A stretch of DNA of 64,000 nucleotides from Alistipes sp. Zagget8 (GTDB taxonomy: Bacteria; Bacteroidota; Bacteroidia; Bacteroidales; Rikenellaceae), in assembly GCA_001941065.1 (NCBI GenBank), contig MSHJ01000009.1:254810-318809 (forward strand), given 5' to 3'. A program made the translations under genes and the position numbers. The notes below the pieces were generated by a model. It was not told the origin of the DNA, searched no databases, and worked only from the letters and a program-made list of their open reading frames with translations. Positions 52,708-60,697 of this stretch are shown here, in pieces. The first letter of the stretch is position 1. Each line of letters opens with the position of its first letter.

Positions 52708-54045
52708 TTATAATCCTCCCTTCTTAAGGGAGTCGCATTCGTCTACGCGGGTGATCCGGGCGCCGAGGGCGTTCAGGCGTCCGTCGATGTCCTTGTAGCC
52801 GCGGTCGATCTGGTCGATGTTCTGGATGGTCGAGACCCCTTCGGCCGACATCGCGGCGATCAGCAGCGCCACGCCCGCACGGATGTCGGGCGAGGTCATG
52901 CGCGTGGCACGCAGGCACAGCCGGTGGTCGTGGCCGATGACCGTGGCCCGGTGGGGATCGCATAGGATGATCTGCGCCCCCATGTCGATCAGCTTGTCCA
53001 CGAAGAACAGGCGGCTTTCGAACATCTTCTGGTGGATCAGCACGGCGCCGTTAGCCTGCGTGGCCACCACGAGGAAAATCGACAGCAGGTCGGGCGTAAG
53101 GCCCGGCCACGGGGCGTCGGCGATGTTCATGATCGACCCGTCGAGGAACGTCTCGATGCTGTAATGGTCCTGCTGGGGGATGTAGATGTCGTCGTCCCGC
53201 TGTTCGAACTGAATGCCCATGCGGGCGAACTGCGCGGGGATGATGCCGAGATTTTCGAACGACACGTTGCGGATTGTCAGCTCCGAACGGTTCATCGCGG
53301 CCATGCCGATGAAGCTGCCCACCTCGATCATGTCGGGCAGCAGCGTGTGCTCCGTGCCGCCCAGCTCCCCGACGCCCTCGATGGTGAGCAGGTTCGAGGC
53401 GATGCCCGAAATCCGGGCGCCCATGCGGTTGAGCATCTTGCACAACTGCTGGATGTAGGGTTCGCACGCGGCGTTGTAAATCGTGGTGAATCCGCGGGCC
53501 ATCACGGCGGCCATGATGATGTTGGCCGTACCGGTCACCGAGGCTTCGTCCAGCAGCATGTAGGTTCCCCGCAGCTCCCGGCCCTCGACCATGAAGAACT
53601 CGTCGGCGATGTCGAAATTGAACTTTGCGCCCAGCTTCTGGAATCCGAGGAAATGGGTGTCCAACCTGCGGCGGCCGATTTTGTCGCCGCCCGGCTTGGG
53701 GATGTATCCCACGCCGAAACGCGCCAGCATCGGGCCGATCAGCATCACCGAACCCCGCAGGCGGGTGCAACGCTGGCGGTAGTCGTCCGACTGGAGGTAT
53801 TCGAAATCGATGTCGCGGGCGCAGAAGGCGTAGGTGTCGTCGGCGAGGCGTTCGACCTGCACGCCCATGCGCCGCAGCAACTCGATGAGCTGCATGACGT
53901 CGAGAATCTGGGGGATGTTTCGCACGACGACCCGTTCGGGGGTCAGCAGCACGGCGCAGAGTATTTGCAGGGCTTCGTTCTTGGCGCCCTGGGGCGTGAT
54001 CGATCCGTGGAGACGGTGTCCGCCTTCGACTTTGAATATGGCCAT
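52708..54045 (-). CDS. murA: UDP-N-acetylglucosamine 1-carboxyvinyltransferase with Asp active-site variant
   Basis: 445 aa, two inside-out alpha/beta domains of the EPT family (GGHRLHGSITPQGAKNEALQ at the N-terminus, QADSF-like late motifs replaced by MTSPDIRAGVALLIAAMSAE). It transfers enolpyruvate to UDP-GlcNAc, the first committed step of peptidoglycan synthesis. The active-site loop reads KPGGDKIGRR: Asp121 stands where E. coli has Cys115. Asp-type MurA is known to resist fosfomycin alkylation (for example in mycobacteria and chlamydiae). It has its own perfect promoter and is followed by tdk. Confidence 0.96.
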   Translation of the reverse strand: MAIFKVEGGHRLHGSITPQGAKNEALQILCAVLLTPERVVVRNIPQILDVMQLIELLRRMGVQVERLADDTYAFCARDIDFEYLQSDDYRQRCTRLRGSVMLIGPMLARFGVGYIPKPGGDKIGRRRLDTHFLGFQKLGAKFNFDIADEFFMVEGRELRGTYMLLDEASVTGTANIIMAAVMARGFTTIYNAACEPYIQQLCKMLNRMGARISGIASNLLTIEGVGELGGTEHTLLPDMIEVGSFIGMAAMNRSELTIRNVSFENLGIIPAQFARMGIQFEQRDDDIYIPQQDHYSIETFLDGSIMNIADAPWPGLTPDLLSIFLVVATQANGAVLIHQKMFESRLFFVDKLIDMGAQIILCDPHRATVIGHDHRLCLRATRMTSPDIRAGVALLIAAMSAEGVSTIQNIDQIDRGYKDIDGRLNALGARITRVDECDSLKKGGL

Positions 54046-54068
54046 AAGTTAGAGTATCGTTACGAGTC

Positions 54069-54099
54069 CAAAGGTAGTAAAAAGCCGGGAGGATGCAAA
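54069..54099 (-). promoter_or_regulatory. Promoter of murA-tdk
   Basis: Minus-strand TTTG (54096-54099), 19 bp spacer, TACCTTTG (54069-54076), a perfect consensus match; predicted start ~54062. Confidence 0.75.
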
Positions 54100-54229
54100 A
54101 CAAAATTGCGGGCGGTCCGGCAAAACGTTCCGATTTCTAAAAGGGTCGTTACGACCCCGACCCCGACCTCGGAGAAGGCAGGATTTCGGGCTTTTTACCC
54201 GGGTTTCTGAAATATTTTCACGAAAAACT

Positions 54230-54259
54230 TTTGCGAATAACTTTTTTGTTGTACTTTTG
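54230..54259 (+). promoter_or_regulatory. Promoter of rpmH
   Basis: TTTG (54230-54233), 18 bp spacer, TACTTTTG (54252-54259). Predicted start near 54266, giving a ~35 nt A-rich leader. Confidence 0.65.
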
Positions 54260-54300
54260 TAATCCGTAAAAACAGCTAAAACAATAAAAACTATATAGCT

Positions 54301-54468
54301 ATGGCAATGAAGAGAACATACCAGCCTTCGCGTCGCAAGCGTATCAACAAGCACGGTTTCCGTGCTCGTATGGCTACGGCTAATGGTCGCAAGGTGCTGG
54401 CTGCGCGCCGCGCAAAGGGTCGCAAGAAACTCACCGTATCGGACGAGTCGACGTTCAAGTACGCTTAG
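54301..54468 (+). CDS. rpmH: 50S ribosomal protein L34
   Basis: 55 aa: [40 protein letters not shown], then [15 protein letters not shown]. This is the near-invariant L34 sequence with a short C-terminal extension (DESTFKYA). L34 is a basic protein of the large ribosomal subunit. The gene is divergent from murA, with its own promoter and a terminator 24 bp downstream. Its stop codon is TAG, which shows in an essential gene that TAG is read as stop. Rather than beside dnaA/rnpA as in many bacteria, here it sits between murA and a GNAT gene. Confidence 0.97.
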   Translation: MAMKRTYQPSRRKRINKHGFRARMATANGRKVLAARRAKGRKKLTVSDESTFKYA

Positions 54469-54492
54469 TGGTTTCCTGCAGAAAGAATTAAG

Positions 54493-54523
54493 GGCCGGCT
54501 CAGTTGAGAGTCGGCCTTCTTTC
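54493..54523 (+). terminator. Terminator of rpmH
   Basis: 9 bp stem GGCCGGCTC/GAGTCGGCC (one G-T pair), loop AGTTGA, followed by TTCTTTC. Confidence 0.8.
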
Positions 54524-54536
54524 ATTGAATGAAAAT

Positions 54537-55034
54537 ATGCTTACCGTCCGACAAGCCTCCGAAACCGACTGTCCGCTGATCCGCCGCCTGGCGGACGAGG
54601 CCTTTCCGGCCACCTACCGCGAGCTGCTGACCCCCGCGCAGCTGGACTATATGATGGAGTGGATGTATTCTGCGGAGAGCCTGCGGGAGCAGTTCCGCGC
54701 GGGCCACGTCTGGTTCATCGCCTCGTCCGACGGCGTGCCGTGCGGCTATGTCTCCGTCGAACGGCAGGGCGAAGACCTTTTCCACCTGCAGAAAATCTAT
54801 GTCCTGCCCGGGTTTCAGGGCCTCGGCGCCGGGGCATTCCTGTTCCGCCGGGCCGTGGAGTATATCCGGAGCGTGCATCCAGCGCCCTGCCGGATGGAAC
54901 TCAACGTCAACCGCCGCAATCCCGCCCTGCATTTCTACGAACGCATGGGCATGCGCCGCCTGCGCGAAGGGGATTTCCCCATCGGCAACGGTTACTACAT
55001 GAACGACTATATCATGGGGTTGGAGATAAAATAA
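54537..55034 (+). CDS. GNAT-family N-acetyltransferase
   Basis: 165 aa from ATG at 54537 (MLTVRQASETDCPLIRRLAD); earlier in-frame starts lie in the rpmH terminator and are unlikely. GNAT motif A is visible as LQKIYVLPGFQGLGAGAFLF (acetyl-CoA pyrophosphate loop QGLGAG) and motif B as NRRNPALHFYERMGMRR. The acceptor is unknown; the RimI-like size and NPAxxFYERMGF-type motif are compatible with protein or small-molecule acetylation. It follows the rpmH terminator and is closed by its own terminator, so expression may rely on read-through or an unseen promoter. Confidence 0.87.
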   Translation: MLTVRQASETDCPLIRRLADEAFPATYRELLTPAQLDYMMEWMYSAESLREQFRAGHVWFIASSDGVPCGYVSVERQGEDLFHLQKIYVLPGFQGLGAGAFLFRRAVEYIRSVHPAPCRMELNVNRRNPALHFYERMGMRRLREGDFPIGNGYYMNDYIMGLEIK

Positions 55035-55064
55035 GGACTGGCTTTTGCCGGTCCTTATTTTATT
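55033..55064 (+). terminator. Terminator of the GNAT gene
   Basis: 10 bp stem AAGGACTGGC/GCCGGTCCTT with loop TTTT, followed by ATTTTATT. The stem starts inside the stop codon. Confidence 0.88.
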
Positions 55065-55144
55065 AATTCATAATTCACAATTTTACTTTGCTGAAATCAT
55101 CAGCGTCCGCAAACTCAATAATTATGAATTGTGAATTATGAATT
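55065..55144. repeat. MITE-like repeat, copy A
   Basis: 80 bp with 18 bp perfect terminal inverted repeats: AATTCATAATTCACAATT (55065-55082) and its complement (55127-55144). The core (from 55083) contains CTTTGCTGAAATCATCAGC. Copy B at 55731-55803 holds the same core in opposite orientation with two mismatches over ~37 bp. The right end overlaps the 3' end of the DUF4924 gene and supplies its stop codon. No transposase is nearby. Confidence 0.8.
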
Positions 55145-55696
55145 GTTCTTGAACAAGTCTGTTTCGCCGCGTTCGACTTTGCCGTACATGTCGGCCAGTT
55201 CGGCAATCACCGGAGAGATGTATTCGAGTGTGTCCGTGACGGCCTGCTTGTCGCCCTCGCCCTTGATGCGGTAGAGCATCGCGGCGTAAAGGGCCCGGAA
55301 GCAAAGCTCCGTGTCGTTCATCCCCGGATTGCCCATGACGGCCCGCAGGCGCGGCAACTCGGGTTCGAGATGCGCGTAGGTCCGGCGGTAGTGCTCGCCC
55401 ACGGGGAGTTTCATCAGCTGGAGGTGCAGGTCGTGGAGGTCCTGAATCAGGTGCAGCGTGTGTTCCAGATGTCCTTTCTCCTCCTTGCCCTCCTGCCGGA
55501 GCAGGTTCGCGAGGTCCATGTACCAAAGCAGAAAAACGTGTTTCTGCTCCTCGCCGATGTCCTTGCGCGGGGCGATCAGCGTCGAGAAAACCGCCTCGGG
55601 GCTGAATTGAAGTGCCCGGAGCAGGTCTTCCAGCTGCCACAGGTAGAGAATGTATTCGGCGATGTTCTCGCGCCGTTTAGCTTTGGCGATGTCCAT
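55136..55696 (-). CDS. DUF4924-family protein
   Basis: 186 aa, no signal peptide or TM; strongly helical (NIAEYILYLWQLEDLLRALQ, HTLHLIQDLHDLHLQLMKLP, VITDTLEYISPVIAELAD-like end). The NIAEYxLYxWQxEDxxRA start is characteristic of the Bacteroidetes DUF4924 family, whose function is unknown. The gene is framed by two inverted copies of a short repeat: copy B begins 34 bp upstream of its ATG, and copy A provides its last codons (NS, stop). The C-terminus may therefore have been reshaped by the repeat. Monocistronic. Confidence 0.85.
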   Translation of the reverse strand: MDIAKAKRRENIAEYILYLWQLEDLLRALQFSPEAVFSTLIAPRKDIGEEQKHVFLLWYMDLANLLRQEGKEEKGHLEHTLHLIQDLHDLHLQLMKLPVGEHYRRTYAHLEPELPRLRAVMGNPGMNDTELCFRALYAAMLYRIKGEGDKQAVTDTLEYISPVIAELADMYGKVERGETDLFKNNS

Positions 55697-55730
55697 AGTT
55701 AGAATTCACAATTCACAATTCATAATTCAT

Positions 55731-55803
55731 AATTCATAATTCACAATTGTTGAATTTGCGGATGCTGATGATTTCAGCAAAGTAAAATTGTGAATTATGA
55801 ATT
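55731..55803. repeat. MITE-like repeat, copy B (inverted relative to copy A)
   Basis: Terminal inverted repeats 55731-55748 and 55786-55803 are identical to those of copy A. The core reads as the reverse complement of copy A (GCTGATGATTTCAGCAAAG) with two differences. Extra partial copies of the AATTCATAATTCACA unit extend outward on both sides (55703-55730 and 55804-55811). Confidence 0.8.
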
Positions 55804-55815
55804 GTGAATTTTGCA

Positions 55816-58041
55816 TTATTTAATCCAGGTTTTGGGTCCCGTTAGGTGCTTGAGGAAATACTGCTGCGATTTGAGCAGGTTGCGCGACTGGAGCACCATG
55901 TTCTTGGTCTCGTTCAGGATCGTCAGGTAGAGCATCGAGGCTTTGGTGTTCGACCGGGCCTCGTTGATGCGTGCGAGCTCCGATTTGATGGCGTCGGCAA
56001 TCGACTCGAACAGTTGGTCGCGCATGGTCAGCACCGTCTCGATCTCCGAGAAATCCCCGTCGCGCAGCATCAGGTTGATGTGGCGGTAGATCGACTCCAC
56101 GTCGTCGTTGATCGACATCAGGTCCTTGGCCTGCTCCTTTGACAGTCCCTCGTGGTTGTTGTCGATGTGCTCGAACGCCGGGCGGGTGATGTGCATCAGC
56201 GCCTTGGTCATCTCGTTGAGGTAGTCCACCACCTGCACGTAGTAATGCGCCGTGTTGACGTCGCCGCCCTGCAGCTTCTTCAATGTCGGCAGCAGCGAGT
56301 ATTTGCGTTCGCGCGACTGGTAGAAGAGGTCGTTCGACTCCTTGACCATGTCGCGCAGCACCTTGCGGTTCTCCTTGAATACGGCGATCAGCGTGCGGTC
56401 GTAAATCTTCGTCGCGCACTCCATCGTGCGGCAGACCTCGTCGCGCAGCGAGGCGATGATGTCGTCGTTGGTCTCGACCTGCTCCTTGACGATGGTGTTC
56501 TCCTTGTCTTTTTTCAGGAAATTGCTGTGGATGAGCATCCAGCCGCAGAGGATTGTGATGACGATGAAGGCCGGGGTTCCGCCGTAGATCAGCGCCAGCC
56601 CGACGACGAAGGCGATGAGGAATCCGCCCAGCGCCGTGATGAACCATCCGGCCACGACGGTCATGACGCCCGAGATGCGGTAGACGGCGCTTTCGCGGCC
56701 CCAGGCGCGGTCGGCGAGCGACGAACCCATCGCCACCATGAAGCAGACGTAGGTGGTCGACAGCGGGAGTTTGAGCGACGTGGCGATGGCGATCAGCAGC
56801 GCCGAGGTCGTGAGGTTGACCGTGGCGCGAATCATGTCGTAGGGCGAGCCGCTGTGCTCGACATCCTCGTATTTGAACCGGCGCGAGATAGCGTCGCGCA
56901 GGTGTTTCGGAACCACGCGTTCGATGCCCGTGCTGACGTTGAGGGCCGCGCGGACGATCGTGCGCGAAAAGACCGACGAACCGTATTGCTCCTGGCCTCC
57001 GTCGTCCTGCGCCGAGAGCGAGAGTTCGGTTTCGGAGACGTGCATGGCTTTTTTCGAGGTCCACAGCGTGAGGATCATCAGGATGCCCGCGGCCAGCAGA
57101 ATCAGGAAATTGGCCGGGACGTTTTCATTCAGGGCGCCCATGAGCATCTGCGTGTCGCCGGCCTCCCGGGCGATGGAGTAGGCGTCGAATCCGGCGACGG
57201 GCACGCCGATGAAATTCACCAGGTCGTTGCCCGCGAAGGCCAGGGCCAGGGCGAACGTGCCCGAGAGAATGGTGATGCGCAGGATGTTGATTTTGAACCG
57301 CTGGATGAAGAACAGCAACAGCGAGCAGGCGACCCAGCAGATGAAGATGGCCGTGGGGAGGTGGTTGTCGATCAGCTGGATGAACGCATGGTCGGCCAAT
57401 ATGGATTTGAGTCCTTTGAAAATGGCGAAATAGACGATTGCCGTGAGCGACGCGCCGCACCACAGCGACCCGTAGCGGCGGAAAACGACCGTGTAGCGGA
57501 ACGAGAAAATCATGCGCGAAATGTACATGACGAAGGTTCCGCAGGTGAATGCGATGACCACCGAGAGCAGGATGGCCGAGACGATGCCCATGGCCCGCGA
57601 GGTGTTGATGTAGTGTCCGAGCGAGGCGACGCCCTGCGTGGGGTCGTTGGAGATTTTGTAGATCGACACGGCGATTGCGGCTCCCAGCAGGCAGAAAATC
57701 AGCGACACGGTGGTCGAGGTGGGGAGTCCCCAGGAGTTGTAGAGGTCGAGGAGGATGACGTTGGCGAACATGACGCCCAGGTAGAGCATCATCACTTCGT
57801 GGAAGGTGAACAGTCCGGGATTGAACATACCGCTTCGGGCCACCTCCATCATGCCGCTCGAGGTCACGACGCCGATGATGATGCCGACGGATGCCACGGT
57901 GAGGATGATTTTCATCGAGGCGGCTTTGGAGCCGATAGCGGAGTTGAGGAAATTGACTGCGTCGTTCGTGACGCCGACGAAAAGACCTGAAATAGCGAGG
58001 ATTCCCAGAATGCCGACAATAACGGTGTAAATTTCGCTCAT
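55816..58041 (-). CDS. PiT-family inorganic phosphate transporter with C-terminal PhoU-like domain
   Basis: 741 aa. The N-terminal ~500 residues hold the PiT/PHO4 membrane domain in two repeats, each with the GxxNDxxN-like signature (GLFVGVTNDAVNFLNSAIGS and LAFAGNDLVNFIGVPVAGFD). The last ~220 residues are soluble and helical (TNDDIIASLRDEVCRTMECA, EQAKDLMSINDDVESIYRHI), like the DUF47/PhoU-like partner that is a separate protein in many bacteria. It imports phosphate with H+ or Na+. A TAAATTTG -7 box and TTAACA repeats lie upstream. Monocistronic. Confidence 0.92.
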   Translation of the reverse strand: MSEIYTVIVGILGILAISGLFVGVTNDAVNFLNSAIGSKAASMKIILTVASVGIIIGVVTSSGMMEVARSGMFNPGLFTFHEVMMLYLGVMFANVILLDLYNSWGLPTSTTVSLIFCLLGAAIAVSIYKISNDPTQGVASLGHYINTSRAMGIVSAILLSVVIAFTCGTFVMYISRMIFSFRYTVVFRRYGSLWCGASLTAIVYFAIFKGLKSILADHAFIQLIDNHLPTAIFICWVACSLLLFFIQRFKINILRITILSGTFALALAFAGNDLVNFIGVPVAGFDAYSIAREAGDTQMLMGALNENVPANFLILLAAGILMILTLWTSKKAMHVSETELSLSAQDDGGQEQYGSSVFSRTIVRAALNVSTGIERVVPKHLRDAISRRFKYEDVEHSGSPYDMIRATVNLTTSALLIAIATSLKLPLSTTYVCFMVAMGSSLADRAWGRESAVYRISGVMTVVAGWFITALGGFLIAFVVGLALIYGGTPAFIVITILCGWMLIHSNFLKKDKENTIVKEQVETNDDIIASLRDEVCRTMECATKIYDRTLIAVFKENRKVLRDMVKESNDLFYQSRERKYSLLPTLKKLQGGDVNTAHYYVQVVDYLNEMTKALMHITRPAFEHIDNNHEGLSKEQAKDLMSINDDVESIYRHINLMLRDGDFSEIETVLTMRDQLFESIADAIKSELARINEARSNTKASMLYLTILNETKNMVLQSRNLLKSQQYFLKHLTGPKTWIK

Positions 58042-58067
58042 GTTGGGGGTTTAGTGCAAATTGTGAA

Positions 58068-58130
58068 CAAATTTACGCCATTTTTTCCGACGAAACGGTT
58101 TCGTAACTCATTGTTAACATTAACTTAACA
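58068..58130 (-). promoter_or_regulatory. Promoter region of the PiT gene with PhoB-box-like direct repeat
   Basis: Minus-strand -7 box TAAATTTG (58068-58075); the -33 box is poor. Further upstream TTAACA is repeated at 58114-58119 and 58125-58130 (plus strand), start to start 11 bp, the spacing of Pho boxes. The repeats read on the strand opposite to the gene, so the assignment is tentative. Confidence 0.4.
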
Positions 58131-58227
58131 TCGGAGACCCCGTCGTCCCGGCCTCCGGGCGGTTTCGTTACGCGCCGTTATACCCCTGCGACGAAATATA
58201 ACGACCGGCGGCGTGTGGCTCCGCCTG

Positions 58228-58266
58228 AAAAAAGCGACGGACCCTTTTCCGGGGGGCCGTCGCTTT
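58228..58266 (-). terminator. Second terminator downstream of the EF-G2 gene
   Basis: 10 bp stem AAAGCGACGG/CCGTCGCTTT with further CCC/GGG pairing, followed on the minus strand by a run of T. It lies about 100 bp beyond the first terminator. The remaining DNA of this ~320 bp gap holds no gene I can see. Confidence 0.75.
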
Positions 58267-58336
58267 CGTATTGCAGGGAAAGAGCGGGTGACTGCGCAGA
58301 ACTGGGTCTGAACCGCCCGGTCCTTCCGCCGCCCCT

Positions 58337-58357
58337 AAAACCCGGCTCTTAGCCGGG
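58337..58357 (-). terminator. Terminator of the EF-G2 gene
   Basis: 7 bp perfect stem CCCGGCT/AGCCGGG with loop CTT, followed on the minus strand by TTTT, 8 bp after the stop codon. Confidence 0.8.
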
Positions 58358-58364
58358 CGGCGTT

Positions 58365-60527
58365 TTAGGCGGGATCTTCGTCGGTGTCGGTGTAGGCTTT
58401 GAGCAGTTTGTCCTGCACGTCGGCCGGAACCTGCTCGTAGCTGGCGAATTTCATCGTGTAGGTCGCCGATCCCGATGTCAGCGACGACAGCGTCGTCGAG
58501 TAACGGTAGAGCTCGGCCAGCGGAACCAGTGCGTTCAGGCGGTCGAATCCCTTGTCCGACTCCATGCCGGCGATCATCGCGCGGCGGTTCTGGAGGTCCG
58601 ACATCACGGCGCCCATGTACTCGCTCGGCACCAGCACCTCGACGTTGTAAATCGGCTCCATGATCTTGGGCGCCGCATTGCGGAACGCCTCCTTGAAGGC
58701 GTTGCGGGCCGCGAGTTTGAACGATATTTCATTCGAATCCACCGGGTGCATCTTGCCGTCGTAAATCACCACGCGGATGTCGCGGGCGTAGGAACCCGTC
58801 AGCGGGCCTTCGTCCATCTTCTCCATGATGCCCTTCAGAATGGCGGGCATGAAACGCGCGTCGATGGCGCCGCCCACGATTGCCGAGTAGAACTGCAGCT
58901 TGCCGCCCCACTGGAGGTCGTATTCCTCCTTCGTCTTGGGGTTCACGACCATGTCGCCCTTGCCGGGGACCTTGTAGTTTTTCGGTTCGCCGATGCCTTC
59001 GTAGTAGGGCTCGATAATCATGTGCACCTCGCCGAACTGCCCGGCGCCGCCCGACTGCTTCTTGTGGCGGTAGTCGGCCTGGGCCACCTTGGTGATGGTC
59101 TCGCGGTAGGGAATCTTCGGGGCGATGTATTCGTAGGTGAGTTTGTTCTCCTTCTCGATGCGCGACTTGAGGATGTTCAGGTGGTGTTCGCCCTGACCCT
59201 GGATGATCGTCTGCTTCAACTCCTTGGAGTATCCGACCAGGATGGTCGGGTCTTCGAATTTGGCTTCGTTGAGCACCTTGCCCAGCTTCTCCTCGTCGGC
59301 CTGGTCCTTGCACTTGATGGCGGCGCGGTAGCGCGGTTCGGGGAAGACGATCGGTTCGATTGTCACCGGGGCTGCGGGGGCTGCGAGCGTGTCGTTCGTG
59401 CGCGTGCCCTTCAGCTTCACCGTGCAGCCGATGTCGCCGGCCATGAGTTCCGTGACTTTCACGCGGTTTTTGCCCGCTACGGCGAACAGCTGCGAGAGTT
59501 TTTCCTTATTGCCCGTGCGGGTGTTCACCAGTTCGGTGCCCTCGGTGATCTTGCCGCGGACGACGCGGAAATAGGTGATTTCGCCGATATGCTGTTCGAG
59601 CTGGCTCTTGAAGACGAACGCCACGGCGGGAGCCGTCTCGTCGGCGGTGATTTCCGCGCCGTCGGTCGAGAGGAATGCCGGAGCCTTCTGCGGACCCGGG
59701 GCCACGTTGATGATGAATTCCATCAGACGCTTGGTGCCGATGTCGCGTTTACCGCTGGTGCAGAAGATGGGCATCACCTCGCGGTTGGAGACGCCGATTT
59801 TCAGGCCCGAACGGATATCGTCCTGCGTGAGCGTGCCCTTGTCGAAATAGAGCTCCATGAGGGCTTCGTCGTGTTCGGCGGCCATTTCGACCAGCTCCTT
59901 GTTCAGCTCCTGGGCCTTTTCCAACTCCTCGGCGGGGATTTCCAGCTCCTCGCGGTGTCCGTCGTTGTCCTTGAAACGGTACATCTTCATCAGCAGCACG
60001 TCGATAAAGGCGTTGAACCCGGGACCCTGATTGACGGGATACTGCACGATGACGGGTTTCACGCGCGACGAAGCCTTGATCGACTCCACGGTGGCTTCGA
60101 AATTGGCCTTGTCGGCGTCGAGCTGGTTGATTACGCCGATGACGGGTTTTTTCAAGAGACGCGCATAGCGTGCCTGAATCTCGCTGCCGACCTCCCAGCC
60201 GTTCTGGGCGTTGAACAGGAAGACGCCTACGTCGCCGACCTTGAATGCCGAGAAGAGGCTTCCGCAGAAGTCGTCCGAGCCCGGGCAGTCGATGATGTTC
60301 AGCTTGCGGTCCATGAATTCGGTGAAGAGGATCGTCGAATAGATCGAGCGTTTGTATTCGTGCTCGATATCCGTGTTGTCCGAGAGCGTGTTGTTCGTCT
60401 CGATACTACCCCTGCGGTCGATGACTTTCCCCTCAAAGGCCATCGCTTCGGCAAGGGTAGTTTTACCCGTGCCGGGAGCGCCGATGAGTACGATGTTTTT
60501 GATCTCTTTGGCTGAATAGTTTTTCAT
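58365..60527 (-). CDS. fusA2: EF-G paralogue (EF-G2-like) lacking the catalytic His
   Basis: 720 aa from ATG at 60527 (MKNYSAKEIKNIVLIGAPGT); a longer open frame runs back into the SGNH gene and is not used. Full EF-G layout: G domain, domain II (YFRVVRGKITEGTELVNTRT), III, IV (KQSGGAGQFGEVHMIIEPYY) and V (VPSEYMGAVMSDLQNRRAMI). The GTPase centre is altered: P-loop GAPGTGKTT instead of AHIDAGKTT, G3 DCPGSDDF with Ser84 where canonical DTPGHVDF has the catalytic His, and G4 NQLD. B. thetaiotaomicron has an EF-G2 reported to work without GTP hydrolysis during starvation; this looks like its relative (inference). Confidence 0.88.
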   Translation of the reverse strand: MKNYSAKEIKNIVLIGAPGTGKTTLAEAMAFEGKVIDRRGSIETNNTLSDNTDIEHEYKRSIYSTILFTEFMDRKLNIIDCPGSDDFCGSLFSAFKVGDVGVFLFNAQNGWEVGSEIQARYARLLKKPVIGVINQLDADKANFEATVESIKASSRVKPVIVQYPVNQGPGFNAFIDVLLMKMYRFKDNDGHREELEIPAEELEKAQELNKELVEMAAEHDEALMELYFDKGTLTQDDIRSGLKIGVSNREVMPIFCTSGKRDIGTKRLMEFIINVAPGPQKAPAFLSTDGAEITADETAPAVAFVFKSQLEQHIGEITYFRVVRGKITEGTELVNTRTGNKEKLSQLFAVAGKNRVKVTELMAGDIGCTVKLKGTRTNDTLAAPAAPVTIEPIVFPEPRYRAAIKCKDQADEEKLGKVLNEAKFEDPTILVGYSKELKQTIIQGQGEHHLNILKSRIEKENKLTYEYIAPKIPYRETITKVAQADYRHKKQSGGAGQFGEVHMIIEPYYEGIGEPKNYKVPGKGDMVVNPKTKEEYDLQWGGKLQFYSAIVGGAIDARFMPAILKGIMEKMDEGPLTGSYARDIRVVIYDGKMHPVDSNEISFKLAARNAFKEAFRNAAPKIMEPIYNVEVLVPSEYMGAVMSDLQNRRAMIAGMESDKGFDRLNALVPLAELYRYSTTLSSLTSGSATYTMKFASYEQVPADVQDKLLKAYTDTDEDPA

Positions 60528-60642
60528 ATTCCCGTATGGTTTTAAGGTATTCGTAATTAGGTTCTCATTACCCGTGCCGCGCCCGCTTCCGGGACGGCGA
60601 CTATAAATATACGAAATATTCGGGAAAAACAACCCCCGGAAC

Positions 60643-60671
60643 GAAAAAATCGCCCTCTGGAGGCGATTTTT
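60643..60671 (-). terminator. Terminator of the SGNH hydrolase unit
   Basis: Stem AAAAATCGCC/GGCGATTTTT with a 7-base loop; the A/T foot gives a U-run in either direction. Confidence 0.75.
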
Positions 60672-60697
60672 AAGTCTGTCGGGAACACGTCCGCCGG

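Noticed and set aside
55065..55811. CRISPR or tandem array from the repeated AATTCATAATTCACA units
   Set aside because: There are no regular unique spacers or cas genes; the units are parts of two inverted MITE-like copies.
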